Assembly: GCA_963827855.1 (NCBI GenBank)
Contig: CAWHBY010000004.1
Span: forward strand, 434,001-498,000
Direction of reading: 5' to 3'
DNA: 64,000 nucleotides
Origin: DTPU01 sp963827855
Lineage (GTDB): Bacteria; Planctomycetota; Phycisphaerae; Sedimentisphaerales; Anaerobacaceae
Part shown: positions 25,360 through 34,500 of the stretch, piece after piece
Position numbering within the stretch: position 1 is the first letter of the stretch
How the letters are laid out: each line of letters begins with the position of its first letter
Position numbers and translations under genes: made by a program
The notes under the pieces: generated by a model
Told to the model about the DNA's origin: nothing
Seen by the model: only the letters and a program-made list of their open reading frames with translations
The model's database searches: none

Positions 25360-26553
25360 TCACCTGGGTACACATTTGCTCCTGTATTCTCGCAGGCTGA
25401 CGCCGACCACCCTGCGGAAGTAGCGGGCTATGTGCCAGGCGCTGTCGAAACCGGAACGGAGGGCAATTTCCTTGATGGACGTGTCCGTACCCACCAGGAG
25501 CTGGATGATCCGGTTGACCCGCATTCGTTGGATCTCCTGATGGATCGATCGCTGCAGCACTGCGCGGAAGCGGTTCTCGAGCACCCGTCTCGAGACGGTC
25601 GTCGCATTCACGACGTCCTTGACCTGCACCGCGCGGTCCGCGTGCTCGCGGATGAATCGAACAGCAGCCGCCACCTCGGGGTCCACCACGGCAACGATGT
25701 CCGTGGACACGCGGGTCACCAGGTACGTCGGAAACACGACGATCCTCTGGCCGGACATCTTCTCGCCCTTCATCAGCCTGTCCAATAGCTCTGCAGCCTC
25801 GAAGCCGGCAGCCTCGGCGGTGAGGGCGATGCTGGATATGGGCGGATCGGCCAGGTCGCAGACCAGGACGTCATTGTCCACGCCCAGGACCGCTACGTCG
25901 TCGGGCACGTGCAGGTTGGCCAGCTTGCAGGCCTCGACGACCTGCAGGGCCCGGTCGTCATTGCAGCACATCAGGGCCACAGGCTTGGGCAGGGACACAA
26001 GCCAGTCTGACAGCACGTACTGCTCCTCTTTCCAGAGACGTTTGGCCTGCGGCTTGGGCTGTTTGTAGACGTGGACCCTGTGGCCGGCCTGGCCGAGCCA
26101 CTGCCTGAAGAACTGGCCTCTGTTCCTCGACCAGGCATAGTCGTCGAGGCCGCAGTAGGCGAAGTTCTGAAAACCCCGCTCCAGGAAGTGCTCGGTCGCC
26201 ATGCGTGCAATGGTGCTGGCGTCTGTGGTGATACCGGGGAAGTTCTCGTAGATGTCCCTGCTGTGCTGCACGAAGATCACCGGAAAGCCCGAGCGTACAA
26301 GGCTTTGTGCTACCTTGACGTCGCGGGCGACAGCCCCGTCGATCCTCATGTCCCGCCAGTCAGGAAGCGAAGAGTCCAGGGCCACGGGCCTCTGGTAGAC
26401 CCGCCAGTGACCGTGCCATCGCGAGTACTTGGCGATTCCGTGAAGCAGACTTCGTCCGAACTCTCTGGAGGTCTCCACGAACAGCAGGACAGTAGGCGAG
26501 GTTCGGGTCACCGTATCCGGATGCTGCGAGTCCTTTGGAGTTTGATCGGCCAT
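25360..26553 (-). CDS. XylR-type transcriptional regulator (periplasmic-binding-like sensor plus AraC HTH)
   Basis: The 397-residue protein has a LacI-like ligand-binding domain at about residues 20-285. Markers are VLLFVETSREFGRSLLHGI, HFLERGFQNFAYCGL, ALMCCNDDRALQVVEACKL and DVAVLGVDNDVLVCDL. A C-terminal AraC double HTH follows (VSRRVLENRF and IKEIALRSGFDSAWHIARYF, about 300-390). This domain order is that of XylR-type sugar regulators. The cognate operon is not obvious nearby; the prepilin-like gene is downstream and addBA upstream in the same direction. A 6-6 palindrome AGTAGT-N6-ACTACT at 26568-26585, just before the start, could be its operator. Confidence 0.85.
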   Translation of the reverse strand: MADQTPKDSQHPDTVTRTSPTVLLFVETSREFGRSLLHGIAKYSRWHGHWRVYQRPVALDSSLPDWRDMRIDGAVARDVKVAQSLVRSGFPVIFVQHSRDIYENFPGITTDASTIARMATEHFLERGFQNFAYCGLDDYAWSRNRGQFFRQWLGQAGHRVHVYKQPKPQAKRLWKEEQYVLSDWLVSLPKPVALMCCNDDRALQVVEACKLANLHVPDDVAVLGVDNDVLVCDLADPPISSIALTAEAAGFEAAELLDRLMKGEKMSGQRIVVFPTYLVTRVSTDIVAVVDPEVAAAVRFIREHADRAVQVKDVVNATTVSRRVLENRFRAVLQRSIHQEIQRMRVNRIIQLLVGTDTSIKEIALRSGFDSAWHIARYFRRVVGVSLREYRSKCVPR

Positions 26554-26567
26554 GTTCTGACAACAGA

Positions 26568-26585
26568 GTAGTCAAACCACTACTA
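26568..26585. promoter_or_regulatory. Short palindrome upstream of the XylR-like gene
   Basis: AGTAGT and ACTACT are separated by CAAACC, about 15 nt before the regulator start and touching the addA stop. It is an operator candidate only. Confidence 0.3.
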
Positions 26586-27182
26586 CGTGACCTGAACCGC
26601 CTGCTCGTTGGCCAAGTAGTAGATCCACTTGGCAACCACGGGTGCGCCAAGGATTGTCTGGACAGCACGAGTATAAAGCAGGAGCTGCCTGGTGTAAAGC
26701 TCTCTGCGGGCCTCAAAGAGATCTCCAGAGGGTCGATCCGTCTTGAAGTCTGCGACCACGGCCCCCTTGGCAGTCAGGATGACCAGGTCAGCGACCCCTT
26801 GGATGATCACAAACTCGTCGCTGTCCTGACCCTGGGGCCAGGCGTCAGGCCCTGTCAGCTCGGACGCAGGCACTGCCAGGGTAAAGGGCCACTCGCGATG
26901 CACTCGGTTACGGGGATCCAGGACCATCCTGCCCAGGCTGCTCGCGAAGAATCCCGCGATGGCCCGCACATCGACCAGGTCGGCGATCGCCGCCGATATG
27001 GCGCCCTCCTGCACAAGCCGATCGAGCGTCCGCCGGACCTCGACCTCTGTCAGCGGACTAGCCAAGGGTACGGACGACAGGACCAGATGCGTGGCAGTGC
27101 CGACCAGAGGCGCGTCGGATTTCCCGCCCGCGCACAGCGACCTTCCACCATCGCCCTGCCCCCCTGCCCACTGATCCCTGCC
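26583..27182 (-). CDS. addA: AddA C-terminal nuclease domain (3' fragment)
   Basis: This frame carries the end of AddA after a one-base shift near 27150-27190. It holds VGTATHLVLSSVPL (start of the RecB-type nuclease domain), HREWPFTLAVP, IQGVADLVIL, and VVADFKTDR, which supplies the catalytic D-x-K of the PD-(D/E)xK fold, then YTRQLLLYTRAVQ. The upstream frame loses homology at the same place. A run of six G/C at about 27160 is the probable site of a consensus error. With the 5' part, AddA would be about 1240 residues, normal for the family. Confidence 0.8.
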   Translation of the reverse strand, partial: GRDQWAGGQGDGGRSLCAGGKSDAPLVGTATHLVLSSVPLASPLTEVEVRRTLDRLVQEGAISAAIADLVDVRAIAGFFASSLGRMVLDPRNRVHREWPFTLAVPASELTGPDAWPQGQDSDEFVIIQGVADLVILTAKGAVVADFKTDRPSGDLFEARRELYTRQLLLYTRAVQTILGAPVVAKWIYYLANEQAVQVT

Positions 27183-30100
27183 GCCTCTGGCTGTCCCTGA
27201 TGGACCCACCCCGTCACGGTCCTTTTGGCCGGGCACGCGCAGGCCTGCTCGTGGGGATATCGCCACTGCAGCGTGGCCTGCAGGGACGCCAGCGACAGGC
27301 TGGCAGGCTGGGCCGGACGTTCCGCAAGGGGCAGTCTGTGCCGGCTGAAGGCCCGCAGCCCGTTGAAATACCTGGAGAGGCCCTCTGCCTCCTCTGTGCC
27401 GTGGACCTGGACGGCCATCAAGGGAGGGCCTGCGCCCGGATTGTCCTGCCCGCCCATATCGAAGGCGTCGAGCAGCTCCGGCCTGTGGCTGCAGCCATAG
27501 AGTATCCAGTGCAAAGGACTCCTGAATTGCCCCACGGTCGCCGCCGCGACGGCCTTGTCCGTGACCGTCCTGCCCAGCAGGAGGGTCTGGCGGCACTGTC
27601 GCTGTGACAGGACGCCCGTCAGGATCAGCCGCTGTCTGGCCCGGGTGACGGCCACGTAGAGGATACGCATCTCCTCTGCCAGGTCCCGCCTGGACAGCCG
27701 GGCTGCGATGACCTGATGCTCTATGGAGGCCATCCTGGCGCCGTGCTGGGGGTCCACCACCTGGAGGCCCAGGAGCTCCCGGGCATCGAACAGCACGTCC
27801 TCCCTGGCGTCCGCGCGGTTGAACTCCGCGTCCAGCTCCGCAAGGAACACCACCGGGAATTCCAGCCCCTTGCTCTTGTGGATGCTCTGGATGCGGACTG
27901 CATCCTGACCGAGGCCCTGGGGCTCGGCCGCGCCCCACTCCGAGCCTGTAGCCTGGAGCTTCTCGATGAACTCCACAAACCGGCCCAGCGAGACAAAGCC
28001 CTGGCTGGAGCTGAATCGATCGAACTGGATCGCCCGCTCGTGGAGCTTCAGCAGGTTGGCCTTGCGTATCCTGCCATCGGGCAGGGCCAGCACAAACGAC
28101 GTCAGTCCGGTCTCCTCGTAGACCTGCCAGAGGACTTCGGCCAGAGCAGTAACCCTGGCCCTCTGCCGCCAGGACTCGAGCTTCTCGAAGATGGCGATCA
28201 GCTTGACCGACAAGGGCTCGCCGGCCGCGTTCCGCGTGGACTGTGCGACGGCCTCGTAGAACGGCCTCTTGCGACCAGCGGACTGGGTGTGGAGCTTGAC
28301 CTGGGCGAGCTCTGTGTCGCTCACGTTGAACAGCGGGCTTCGCAGCACTGCAGCCAGCTCGATGTCCCTGTAGGGGTTGTCCAGGACCTTGAGGAGGTTG
28401 AGGCAGTCACCCACCTCGGTCGCCGCAAAGAAGCCGCTGGAGGGCGCCACGACCGGGATGCCTGCCAGCCTCAGGACGCGTTCATAGTCCTGCACCCTGC
28501 CAGCCGGTGACCGGAGCAACACCACGATGTCACGATACTGCAGGTCCCGTTCAACGCCCGTCTCGGGATCCTGGATCTGCAGGGCCCTCTCGCCGGTCGC
28601 TCCAACCATCTGCCGGATACGCTGCGCGATCAAGGAGGCCTGTCGCTGGCGGTCCGTGACCTGTCTGGGGTTCACCTCTTCCTCGCCCTCTCCGGCGGTG
28701 GCGGGCCGGATCTCGTCGATGAGGTGCAGCTCAACGGCAGGTCCAGGGGCCTGCTGCCGGCCTGGAGGGGCGGCGAGGCGGGCTGATTCATCGTAGTCCA
28801 GTCCCGCGTGCGACTCGGTCATGATCCTCGCGAAGAGCTCGTTGACGAAGTCGAGGATGGCCTGGCTCGACCTGAAATTGACGTTGAGGTCCACGCGCAG
28901 GCTCTCGGAGACCCCGCTCTTTGACCCAGGTCCGGGCCGCAGGATCTCCAGGAATATCCCGGGCTCTGCGCCGCGGAAGGCATAGATACTCTGCTTGACG
29001 TCGCCGACGCCGAAGACGTTGCCGCTGCCCCGGAGCCGGTCCAGGATGGCCTGCTGGACGCCGTTGATGTCCTGGTACTCGTCGACGAAGATCGCCTTGT
29101 ACCGGGCCTGCAGGGCCAGGGCCGTGTCCGAGGGCCGGCTCGGGTCTTGCGGGTCAGACAACAGACGCAGTGCGTAGTGCTCCAGATCCGCGAAGTCCAG
29201 GCCGTTGTGCTGCGCCTTCAGTTGGCTGTAGATCTCATCGAACTGGGCGACCAGGGTCACGAACGTCCGGGTCTGCAACTGGACCAGGGGCCTGACCTGC
29301 CGGCCATAATCCGTATCCAGGACCGCCAGGTCCGTCAGCCTCGCCAGCTCGGAGGCCGCCTGATGGATCCCATGCCTCAGGGTGCCTGCCATCCCGGAGT
29401 CCTCGTCATTGCCCCTGGCCAGACCCGGGACGCGAACGGAGCGAAGATGCTCGGAGAGCCCCTCCCAGTTGCCGGCCCGTGACAGCTCCACGCACCGGCC
29501 CAACTCCTCAGCCAGGGCCTCGCCGGCGAACTCACCGCCGCCCTGAAGCCTGTCCCACTGGCTCTGCAGCCAATGGACCTGGTCAGACAGCCGGTTGAGC
29601 GTCTCCGTGAGCATCTGACGCTGATGCTGGGCCGCCTGCGTCTGCAGGGGATCGCTGATCCTCGCCTGCTCCAGGGTGCGGGCCATCCAGGCGTGGCGGT
29701 CCGCCAGGGTATCGAGGAAGTCGCTGGCCCACACGATCCGCTGGGCGAAGCGGCTCACGGACCGACGGCCGAAGAGCGACTCCAGGCCCTCCTGCAGGTC
29801 AGGCTGATCCCAGGCCCACACGCAGGTCCGGTCCAGGGCCTCGGCCTTGAGCAGGGACTGCTCGTCCGGGTCGATGACCCGAAAGCCGCCGTCCAGGCCC
29901 AGCTCGAAGAAGTGATCGGTGAGCAGCCGCTTGCAGAAGGCGTGGATCGTGCTGATGTCCGCTGCAGGCAGCAGGAGAATCTGGTTGGCGAGGTGCCGGT
30001 TGTCCGGGGAGGCTGCGGCCTCTCGCTCCAGTTGCGCGCCGATGCGGGTCCGCATCTGCTCTGCGGCTGCATCCGTGAAGGTCACGACCAGGACGTTCAG

Positions 30101-30268
30101 GACGCTGGGACAGAGCGCCCGGTCGGACAGGAGCCGGGCGCATCGCCCGGTCAGCACCGCGGTCTTGCCCGTGCCTGCGGAGGCGGCCACGAACACGTCC
30201 GAGCCCCGGTGGACGATGGCCGTCTCCTGCTGCGCAGTCCAGCGTGTGGCGTCCTGCGGCCGGGTCAT
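27050..30268 (-). CDS. addA: AddA helicase/nuclease subunit (5' part, frameshifted near the end)
   Basis: AddA is the UvrD-like helicase of the AddAB double-strand-break repair enzyme. The Walker A loop SAGTGKTAVL lies at residues 30-39. VVTFTDAAAEQMR, STIHAFCKRLL, IFVDEYQDINGVQ (Walker B), VGDVKQSIYAFRGAEP, NVNFRSSQAILDFVN, QSIHKSKGLEFPVVFLAEL and LYVAVTRARQRLIL supply the SF1 motifs in order. The last roughly 30 codons are out of frame; the nuclease domain continues in the 26583-27182 frame. ATG 30268 overlaps the stop of addB by 4 nt, so the two are translationally coupled. Confidence 0.87.
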   Translation of the reverse strand: MTRPQDATRWTAQQETAIVHRGSDVFVAASAGTGKTAVLTGRCARLLSDRALCPSVLNVLVVTFTDAAAEQMRTRIGAQLEREAAASPDNRHLANQILLLPAADISTIHAFCKRLLTDHFFELGLDGGFRVIDPDEQSLLKAEALDRTCVWAWDQPDLQEGLESLFGRRSVSRFAQRIVWASDFLDTLADRHAWMARTLEQARISDPLQTQAAQHQRQMLTETLNRLSDQVHWLQSQWDRLQGGGEFAGEALAEELGRCVELSRAGNWEGLSEHLRSVRVPGLARGNDEDSGMAGTLRHGIHQAASELARLTDLAVLDTDYGRQVRPLVQLQTRTFVTLVAQFDEIYSQLKAQHNGLDFADLEHYALRLLSDPQDPSRPSDTALALQARYKAIFVDEYQDINGVQQAILDRLRGSGNVFGVGDVKQSIYAFRGAEPGIFLEILRPGPGSKSGVSESLRVDLNVNFRSSQAILDFVNELFARIMTESHAGLDYDESARLAAPPGRQQAPGPAVELHLIDEIRPATAGEGEEEVNPRQVTDRQRQASLIAQRIRQMVGATGERALQIQDPETGVERDLQYRDIVVLLRSPAGRVQDYERVLRLAGIPVVAPSSGFFAATEVGDCLNLLKVLDNPYRDIELAAVLRSPLFNVSDTELAQVKLHTQSAGRKRPFYEAVAQSTRNAAGEPLSVKLIAIFEKLESWRQRARVTALAEVLWQVYEETGLTSFVLALPDGRIRKANLLKLHERAIQFDRFSSSQGFVSLGRFVEFIEKLQATGSEWGAAEPQGLGQDAVRIQSIHKSKGLEFPVVFLAELDAEFNRADAREDVLFDARELLGLQVVDPQHGARMASIEHQVIAARLSRRDLAEEMRILYVAVTRARQRLILTGVLSQRQCRQTLLLGRTVTDKAVAAATVGQFRSPLHWILYGCSHRPELLDAFDMGGQDNPGAGPPLMAVQVHGTEEAEGLSRYFNGLRAFSRHRLPLAERPAQPASLSLASLQATLQWRYPHEQACACPAKRTVTGWVHQGQPEAAGISGQGGRAMVEGRCARAGNPTRLWSALPRIWSCRPYPWLVR

Positions 30269-31632
30269 GATGGTCCTCCCATCCGTTCCAGGGCCCGCAG
30301 CTTGTCCGCAGGTTCAGGATAGCGATAGTCCAGGATCTGCCAATCGAAGCGACAGACCGGAAGATAGTCGCAGTTCTGGCACGCGACTTGGCCCTTGAGC
30401 CAATACGGCTGGACCGTGATCACGCCCGAGAGGATCTGGTCGGCCAGCCTTCGGACCGCGGACTCCGTGTGTCTGAGCACCGCCTCGAAGTGCTCGGGCT
30501 TCAGGGCCCCGCGCGTGCGGTAGTTGCCATAGGGGCCTTGCTTATCCACGTAGAAGTTGTAGAACGGGCTGTCCTTGCGGGCCTCCCGGTCCAGTTCGAG
30601 GGCACGGCGGCCATCTACGAGGCCGTAGGCCTTGCGCAGGAACTGGCCTGACTCCTGCCGCTTGCCAGGCTCCACCTCGACCCGCATAAAGAAGGCGGCC
30701 ACTGCACGGGCGTCGATCTTGCCCTGCGTCCTGGCGTTCTCGACGGCCAGCAGGTAGAGCGGCAGTTGAAGGTCCAGACCGTCGAGAAGCTCGGCCCAAT
30801 CGACCTGGGCCTGCTCCTTCTTCCGCTTATAGTCCACCACCATCGCCACCGGCTCGCCGTCCCCTGCCGCCCTGTCCAGGCGGTCGATCTTTCCGCGGAT
30901 CGAGACGCTGCGGCCGCCGGACAGAGCCAGGCGAAAGTCGCCCAGGGGATCGTCGGCCCTGCCGAATTGCATCTCCGAGAACACCGGACGAAAGGCCCCC
31001 GCCCTGATCATCCGGGCCACGTCCGCGCAGCTCTCCTCAGCCGTCGCCGCCGCCTGACGAAGGAGGTACTCGTTGAAGCGACTGTGGCCGACGAAGTGCG
31101 ACAGGAACGAGTCGCCCTCGATCGTGGATTTCACGATCTCGGACGCGAGGGCCCGCACCGCCTTCTCGTCGAGCTGCGCCAGGTCCAAGTCTGAGCCCCG
31201 AACCGTCTTGATGAGCCCGTCCAGGATGCGATGGTAGAAGTCGCCCAGGTCCAGGGGCTCGAACGTGAATTCCAGGCGGGGCTGTAGCTCCAGGATATAC
31301 CGGGCGAAATGCTTGTACGGACAGGCCGCGAACGTGGAGAGCCGCGTCGCAGACGCGGCCAGAGGACCGGCCATCAGGGCCGCGGCCACTCGCTGGTCCA
31401 GACGGGCGTCATTGCGGTAGCCCAGGGCCCTGGCCAGCAACCCTGCCATGGATTCGAAGGAAGGATCCCCCGAGACCTGGGCGGCTATGCCCGCGTACAG
31501 AGGATCCGTGCCGGCCTTTGCGCACAGCAGATCCGCCAGGTCTGTCCTCGCAATCACCTCCTCCAGGCTCGCGGGCTCGGAATCGAGGATCTCCTCGTCG
31601 ACGTCATCGTAAATCCGCTGCAGCTCATCCAC
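30265..31632 (-). CDS. addB: AddB C-terminal nuclease and Fe-S domain (3' fragment)
   Basis: The 455 residues form the C-terminal part of AddB. ATRLSTFAACPYKHFARYIL gives the first cluster cysteine. VAMVVDYKRKKEQAQVDW is the D-x-K nuclease motif. GQVACQNCDYLPVCRFD near the end supplies the remaining [4Fe-4S] cysteines. The upstream AddB frame ends eight bases into this one. A one-base correction near 31650-31660 would join them (...ADERGAALARSSFVDELQ...). The stop overlaps the addA ATG. It acts with AddA at broken DNA ends. Confidence 0.82.
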   Translation of the reverse strand: MDELQRIYDDVDEEILDSEPASLEEVIARTDLADLLCAKAGTDPLYAGIAAQVSGDPSFESMAGLLARALGYRNDARLDQRVAAALMAGPLAASATRLSTFAACPYKHFARYILELQPRLEFTFEPLDLGDFYHRILDGLIKTVRGSDLDLAQLDEKAVRALASEIVKSTIEGDSFLSHFVGHSRFNEYLLRQAAATAEESCADVARMIRAGAFRPVFSEMQFGRADDPLGDFRLALSGGRSVSIRGKIDRLDRAAGDGEPVAMVVDYKRKKEQAQVDWAELLDGLDLQLPLYLLAVENARTQGKIDARAVAAFFMRVEVEPGKRQESGQFLRKAYGLVDGRRALELDREARKDSPFYNFYVDKQGPYGNYRTRGALKPEHFEAVLRHTESAVRRLADQILSGVITVQPYWLKGQVACQNCDYLPVCRFDWQILDYRYPEPADKLRALERMGGPS

Positions 31633-33655
31633 AAACGAGGACCGCGCCAGTGCTGCGCCCCGCTCGTCCGCCGAGGGAGCGCTCGACGATCAGATGCCGG
31701 GACGCCCGTGTGAAGGCAATGTAGGCCAGGTATCGCCGGGCTGCAAGGGCGTCCTGCGTGCCCCCGGACACAAACAGGCCCGCGGTCTGGGCCGTCTGCC
31801 GGTCATCGTCGGTCAGCAGCCCTGCCTGGGACAGCGGCGTGGGGAACTGCCTCTGCGTAGCGCCCAGCAGGAGCACCGCCTTGAGATCCGGGTGGCGGCT
31901 CCGCTCGATCGAGCCGACCAGCACCTGGTCGAGCGTCGGCGGGATCAAGGCCAGGGTGGCCTGGGACATCACCGCCCCCATGATGGAGACCCACTCGGTC
32001 ACGGCCGCGTTCTGGCCCTCGAAGACCACCACGAACTCGTCCAGGATGTCGCCCACCCAGGCATAGGCCTGGCGGTACTCGTCGGCCAGCCCGGTGTTTC
32101 CGTCCTGGCGGGCCGCATCGATCCAGCCCTGCAGGAGGTCCGCGGTCTTGAGGCGGTCGAGCAGCCCGAGCACCGCCTGCGCAAAGGCCTCCGCGGAGAG
32201 GGCCTGCTTCTTGTCGAGGTGGCCGGCCAGCCAGAGCAGCGGCCCCACGGCTGCGTCCCGCGCCGCGTTGATCCGGGCCTCGTCGAAGACGGGCTCCGCC
32301 GGATCGTCGAATCGCCAGCACTCGCAACGGGTCCAGTCCGTGCCCTTGACCCCGAAGGCAAGACAGTAGTTTTCCAGCAGGTTGATCTGATCGGGCTCGA
32401 CCGGCGCCAGCCCGGTCTTCAGGTACGCCATCACGTCCCGCGTCTGGAACCCGCCAAAAGCGGCCTGCAGGCCGGAGGCGATCAGGACCACCAACGGATG
32501 GTGCAGCAGGGGCCCGGTCCGGTCGATGAAGAACGGGATGCTGAGGTCTGCCAGGTAGGCGCGGAGGTAGTGCTCGTAGGCGTCCAGGTCCGGCGTGATG
32601 ATGGCGATGTCACGGTATCGCAGCCCGCCGTCGCGGACCCACCGAAGGATCTGCCGTGCCGCGGCCCTGACCTCGGCCCTGGGATGGGGCGCACGCCAGA
32701 TCCGAACAGAGCCGGCTGCGCGGCCCGGCGGCATCGTGGCCCTCCTGGCAGGTGCAGACAGGCGGGCCTCCATGAGGCCCAGCGCAGCACCGGCGCGAAA
32801 CCGCACGGGGTCTCTCAGGATGATCGGCGGCTTCAGGGACATCCCAGCGTCCTTCATGCCTGCAGTCAGGATCGCGTAGGTCTGCTCTGCCGGATAGAAC
32901 AGCCTCGTGGGATCGGTGACAGCGTCGCTGCCGCTGGCGGACAGGTCGTCGTAGTCCAGGGCCAGGGCAATCCAGGCCTCTGAGACCCTCTCCAGAAGAC
33001 CCTGGAGGATGAGCCGTTCTGTGCCCGTAAAGCCGGAGAAACCGTCGACCCACAGTCTTGCACCGGCAAGCCACCCTGCCCCGGCCAGGGCCTTGCGGCT
33101 GGCCTCCAGCTCCACGTTCGGATCGACGAAGCGACCGGCCAGGGCCTGCTCATAGGCCTGCAGCACGGCCATGATGTCCCGCCACTTCAAGACTGTCGCC
33201 TTCCCCATCCCACCCCGGTCGAGCCTGGCGATCAGGCTGTCGACGTCCTGGACCGTGTGCGCCTCCCGGTGCAGCTCAGCCAGTACCTGTGCCATCTGGC
33301 GGCTGAATCCCGGCTGTACTGCAGACGACTTGAAGGCCTGCAGATGGGGGCCCAGGTCCCGCAGGATGCGGTGCACGATCATCTCCCTGCCGATGTCCGA
33401 GAGCCGCCTGCGCGCCGAGCTCCTGCCCAACAGCAGGTGTTGGATGCGATCGAAGGACACCACGTGGAACCGGCTGTATCCCGCGATCCGCCGGTCGCCG
33501 AGCACCGCCCGCTCCGCCTGGAACGTGGCCTGCTCGGGCACCAGCAGCATCAGGGGCGGCCCCTCAGGGCCGGTCATCAGATCCTCGACAACGGCCTCCA
33601 GGCAAGCGCGGGTCTTGCCTGTGCCTGCCCTGCCGAGTATGAACTGAATCGACAT
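31625..33655 (-). CDS. addB: AddB (5' part)
   Basis: The first 676 residues of AddB start MSIQFILGRAGTGKTRACL, an N-terminal Walker A (GRAGTGKT, residues 8-15) typical of AddB/RexB. LLVPEQATFQAERAVL, VVSFDRIQHLLL, a degenerate helicase core and LAYIAFTRASRHLIVERS follow. Together with the 455-residue frame the protein would be about 1120 residues, normal for AddB. The break is probably a sequence error, since all conserved blocks are retained in order. The order addB-addA matches Firmicutes-type loci. Structured-element copy 3 lies immediately upstream. Confidence 0.85.
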   Translation of the reverse strand: MSIQFILGRAGTGKTRACLEAVVEDLMTGPEGPPLMLLVPEQATFQAERAVLGDRRIAGYSRFHVVSFDRIQHLLLGRSSARRRLSDIGREMIVHRILRDLGPHLQAFKSSAVQPGFSRQMAQVLAELHREAHTVQDVDSLIARLDRGGMGKATVLKWRDIMAVLQAYEQALAGRFVDPNVELEASRKALAGAGWLAGARLWVDGFSGFTGTERLILQGLLERVSEAWIALALDYDDLSASGSDAVTDPTRLFYPAEQTYAILTAGMKDAGMSLKPPIILRDPVRFRAGAALGLMEARLSAPARRATMPPGRAAGSVRIWRAPHPRAEVRAAARQILRWVRDGGLRYRDIAIITPDLDAYEHYLRAYLADLSIPFFIDRTGPLLHHPLVVLIASGLQAAFGGFQTRDVMAYLKTGLAPVEPDQINLLENYCLAFGVKGTDWTRCECWRFDDPAEPVFDEARINAARDAAVGPLLWLAGHLDKKQALSAEAFAQAVLGLLDRLKTADLLQGWIDAARQDGNTGLADEYRQAYAWVGDILDEFVVVFEGQNAAVTEWVSIMGAVMSQATLALIPPTLDQVLVGSIERSRHPDLKAVLLLGATQRQFPTPLSQAGLLTDDDRQTAQTAGLFVSGGTQDALAARRYLAYIAFTRASRHLIVERSLGGRAGRSTGAVLVCG

Positions 33656-33730
33656 AGCGTCCTTCCTTAACCTGGCGTGCGGCCCTTGTATCAGATACCG
33701 CCTGGGTTTTCAATGCTCCTCAGGCTGATC

Positions 33731-34423
33731 CCCAGGGCGAACGCAAAGTCGGCCTGCCTCCAAGAGACGTGGGTTTTCTGTCATCCGCCGCAGGCGGACA
33801 GACCGATGCAGTCGCGGGCGTGGCTGGCTGGGAAGCGTTCTTGGTTTTTGCCGCGAACCCCGCTAACCCCGCTAACGCTGGCGCAGGGTCGTGGGTGTTG
33901 GCATACTCATAGCTCCGCCGCCTGATCCACGGCTTCGCCGTGCCTTGGGACTGTGTCCCAAGGGCGGCCTCCGGAATGGGCCGCTTTTCCAGGCAAGCCT
34001 GGAACGCATCCCCTTCCTCGGCCTCGATCCTGCGGCTCAAGCTGCGGTGGAGCTGCCTTCTCCATAGTCTCAGAAGAGGACAGCACGCCGGGACCTCCGC
34101 ACACAGACTGAGCCGTACGCATGAGAGCGAGCTGCTCTACGCGGGGCAAGCTCGTTTGCCCAAGCGGAGAGCAGCGAAGATCGCCCGGAAGGCGGCAGCC
34201 TTCCGGTAGACGCGAAGCGTCGCGTACGGCGATGCCACGACTAGGTCCAACCTGTCGAAGCGGCGACAGCCGTTCGCGGAGTTCGCGGGGTTAGCGGCCA
34301 AGACCTCCTTCCGTTCTCCTGGCCAACGCGACCACAGGCCGGGGCCATGCGAAAGGCCTTCTGTCGCCAGGAACCTGTTCTCATCCTCACGATGTACAGG
34401 AGGGACTTTGCGTTCGCCCTGGG
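33731..34423. repeat. Structured MITE-like element, copy 3, with outer TIRs and flanking direct repeat
   Basis: Outer perfect 20-bp inverted repeats are CCCAGGGCGAACGCAAAGTC at 33731-33750 and its complement at 34404-34423. CTGATC directly abuts both ends (33725-33730 and 34424-34429), like a target-site duplication. Inner inverted arrays lie at about 33848-33877 and 34271-34301, here of a CGCTAACCC 9-mer. Core closing stem: GCCGTACGC 34112-34120 with GCGTACGGC 34222-34230. Arms: GCTGCTCT 34131-34138 with AGAGCAGC 34168-34175, and CCGGAAGG 34185-34192 with CCTTCCGG 34199-34206. The block CCGCCTGATCCACGGCTTCG lies near 33918. No gene was seen in 33656-34500. Confidence 0.75.
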
Positions 34424-34500
34424 CTGATCCCAGTCGGCGCTGCGCGCCAGGTCAGGCCGATCGGGCCCCGGTCTACTGGGGGGCGAGACCGGGCGATCCG

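Noticed and set aside
26583..33655. Four separate helicase/nuclease genes
   Set aside because: The four frames are consecutive parts of AddB and AddA with all motifs in order; single-base shifts explain the splits.
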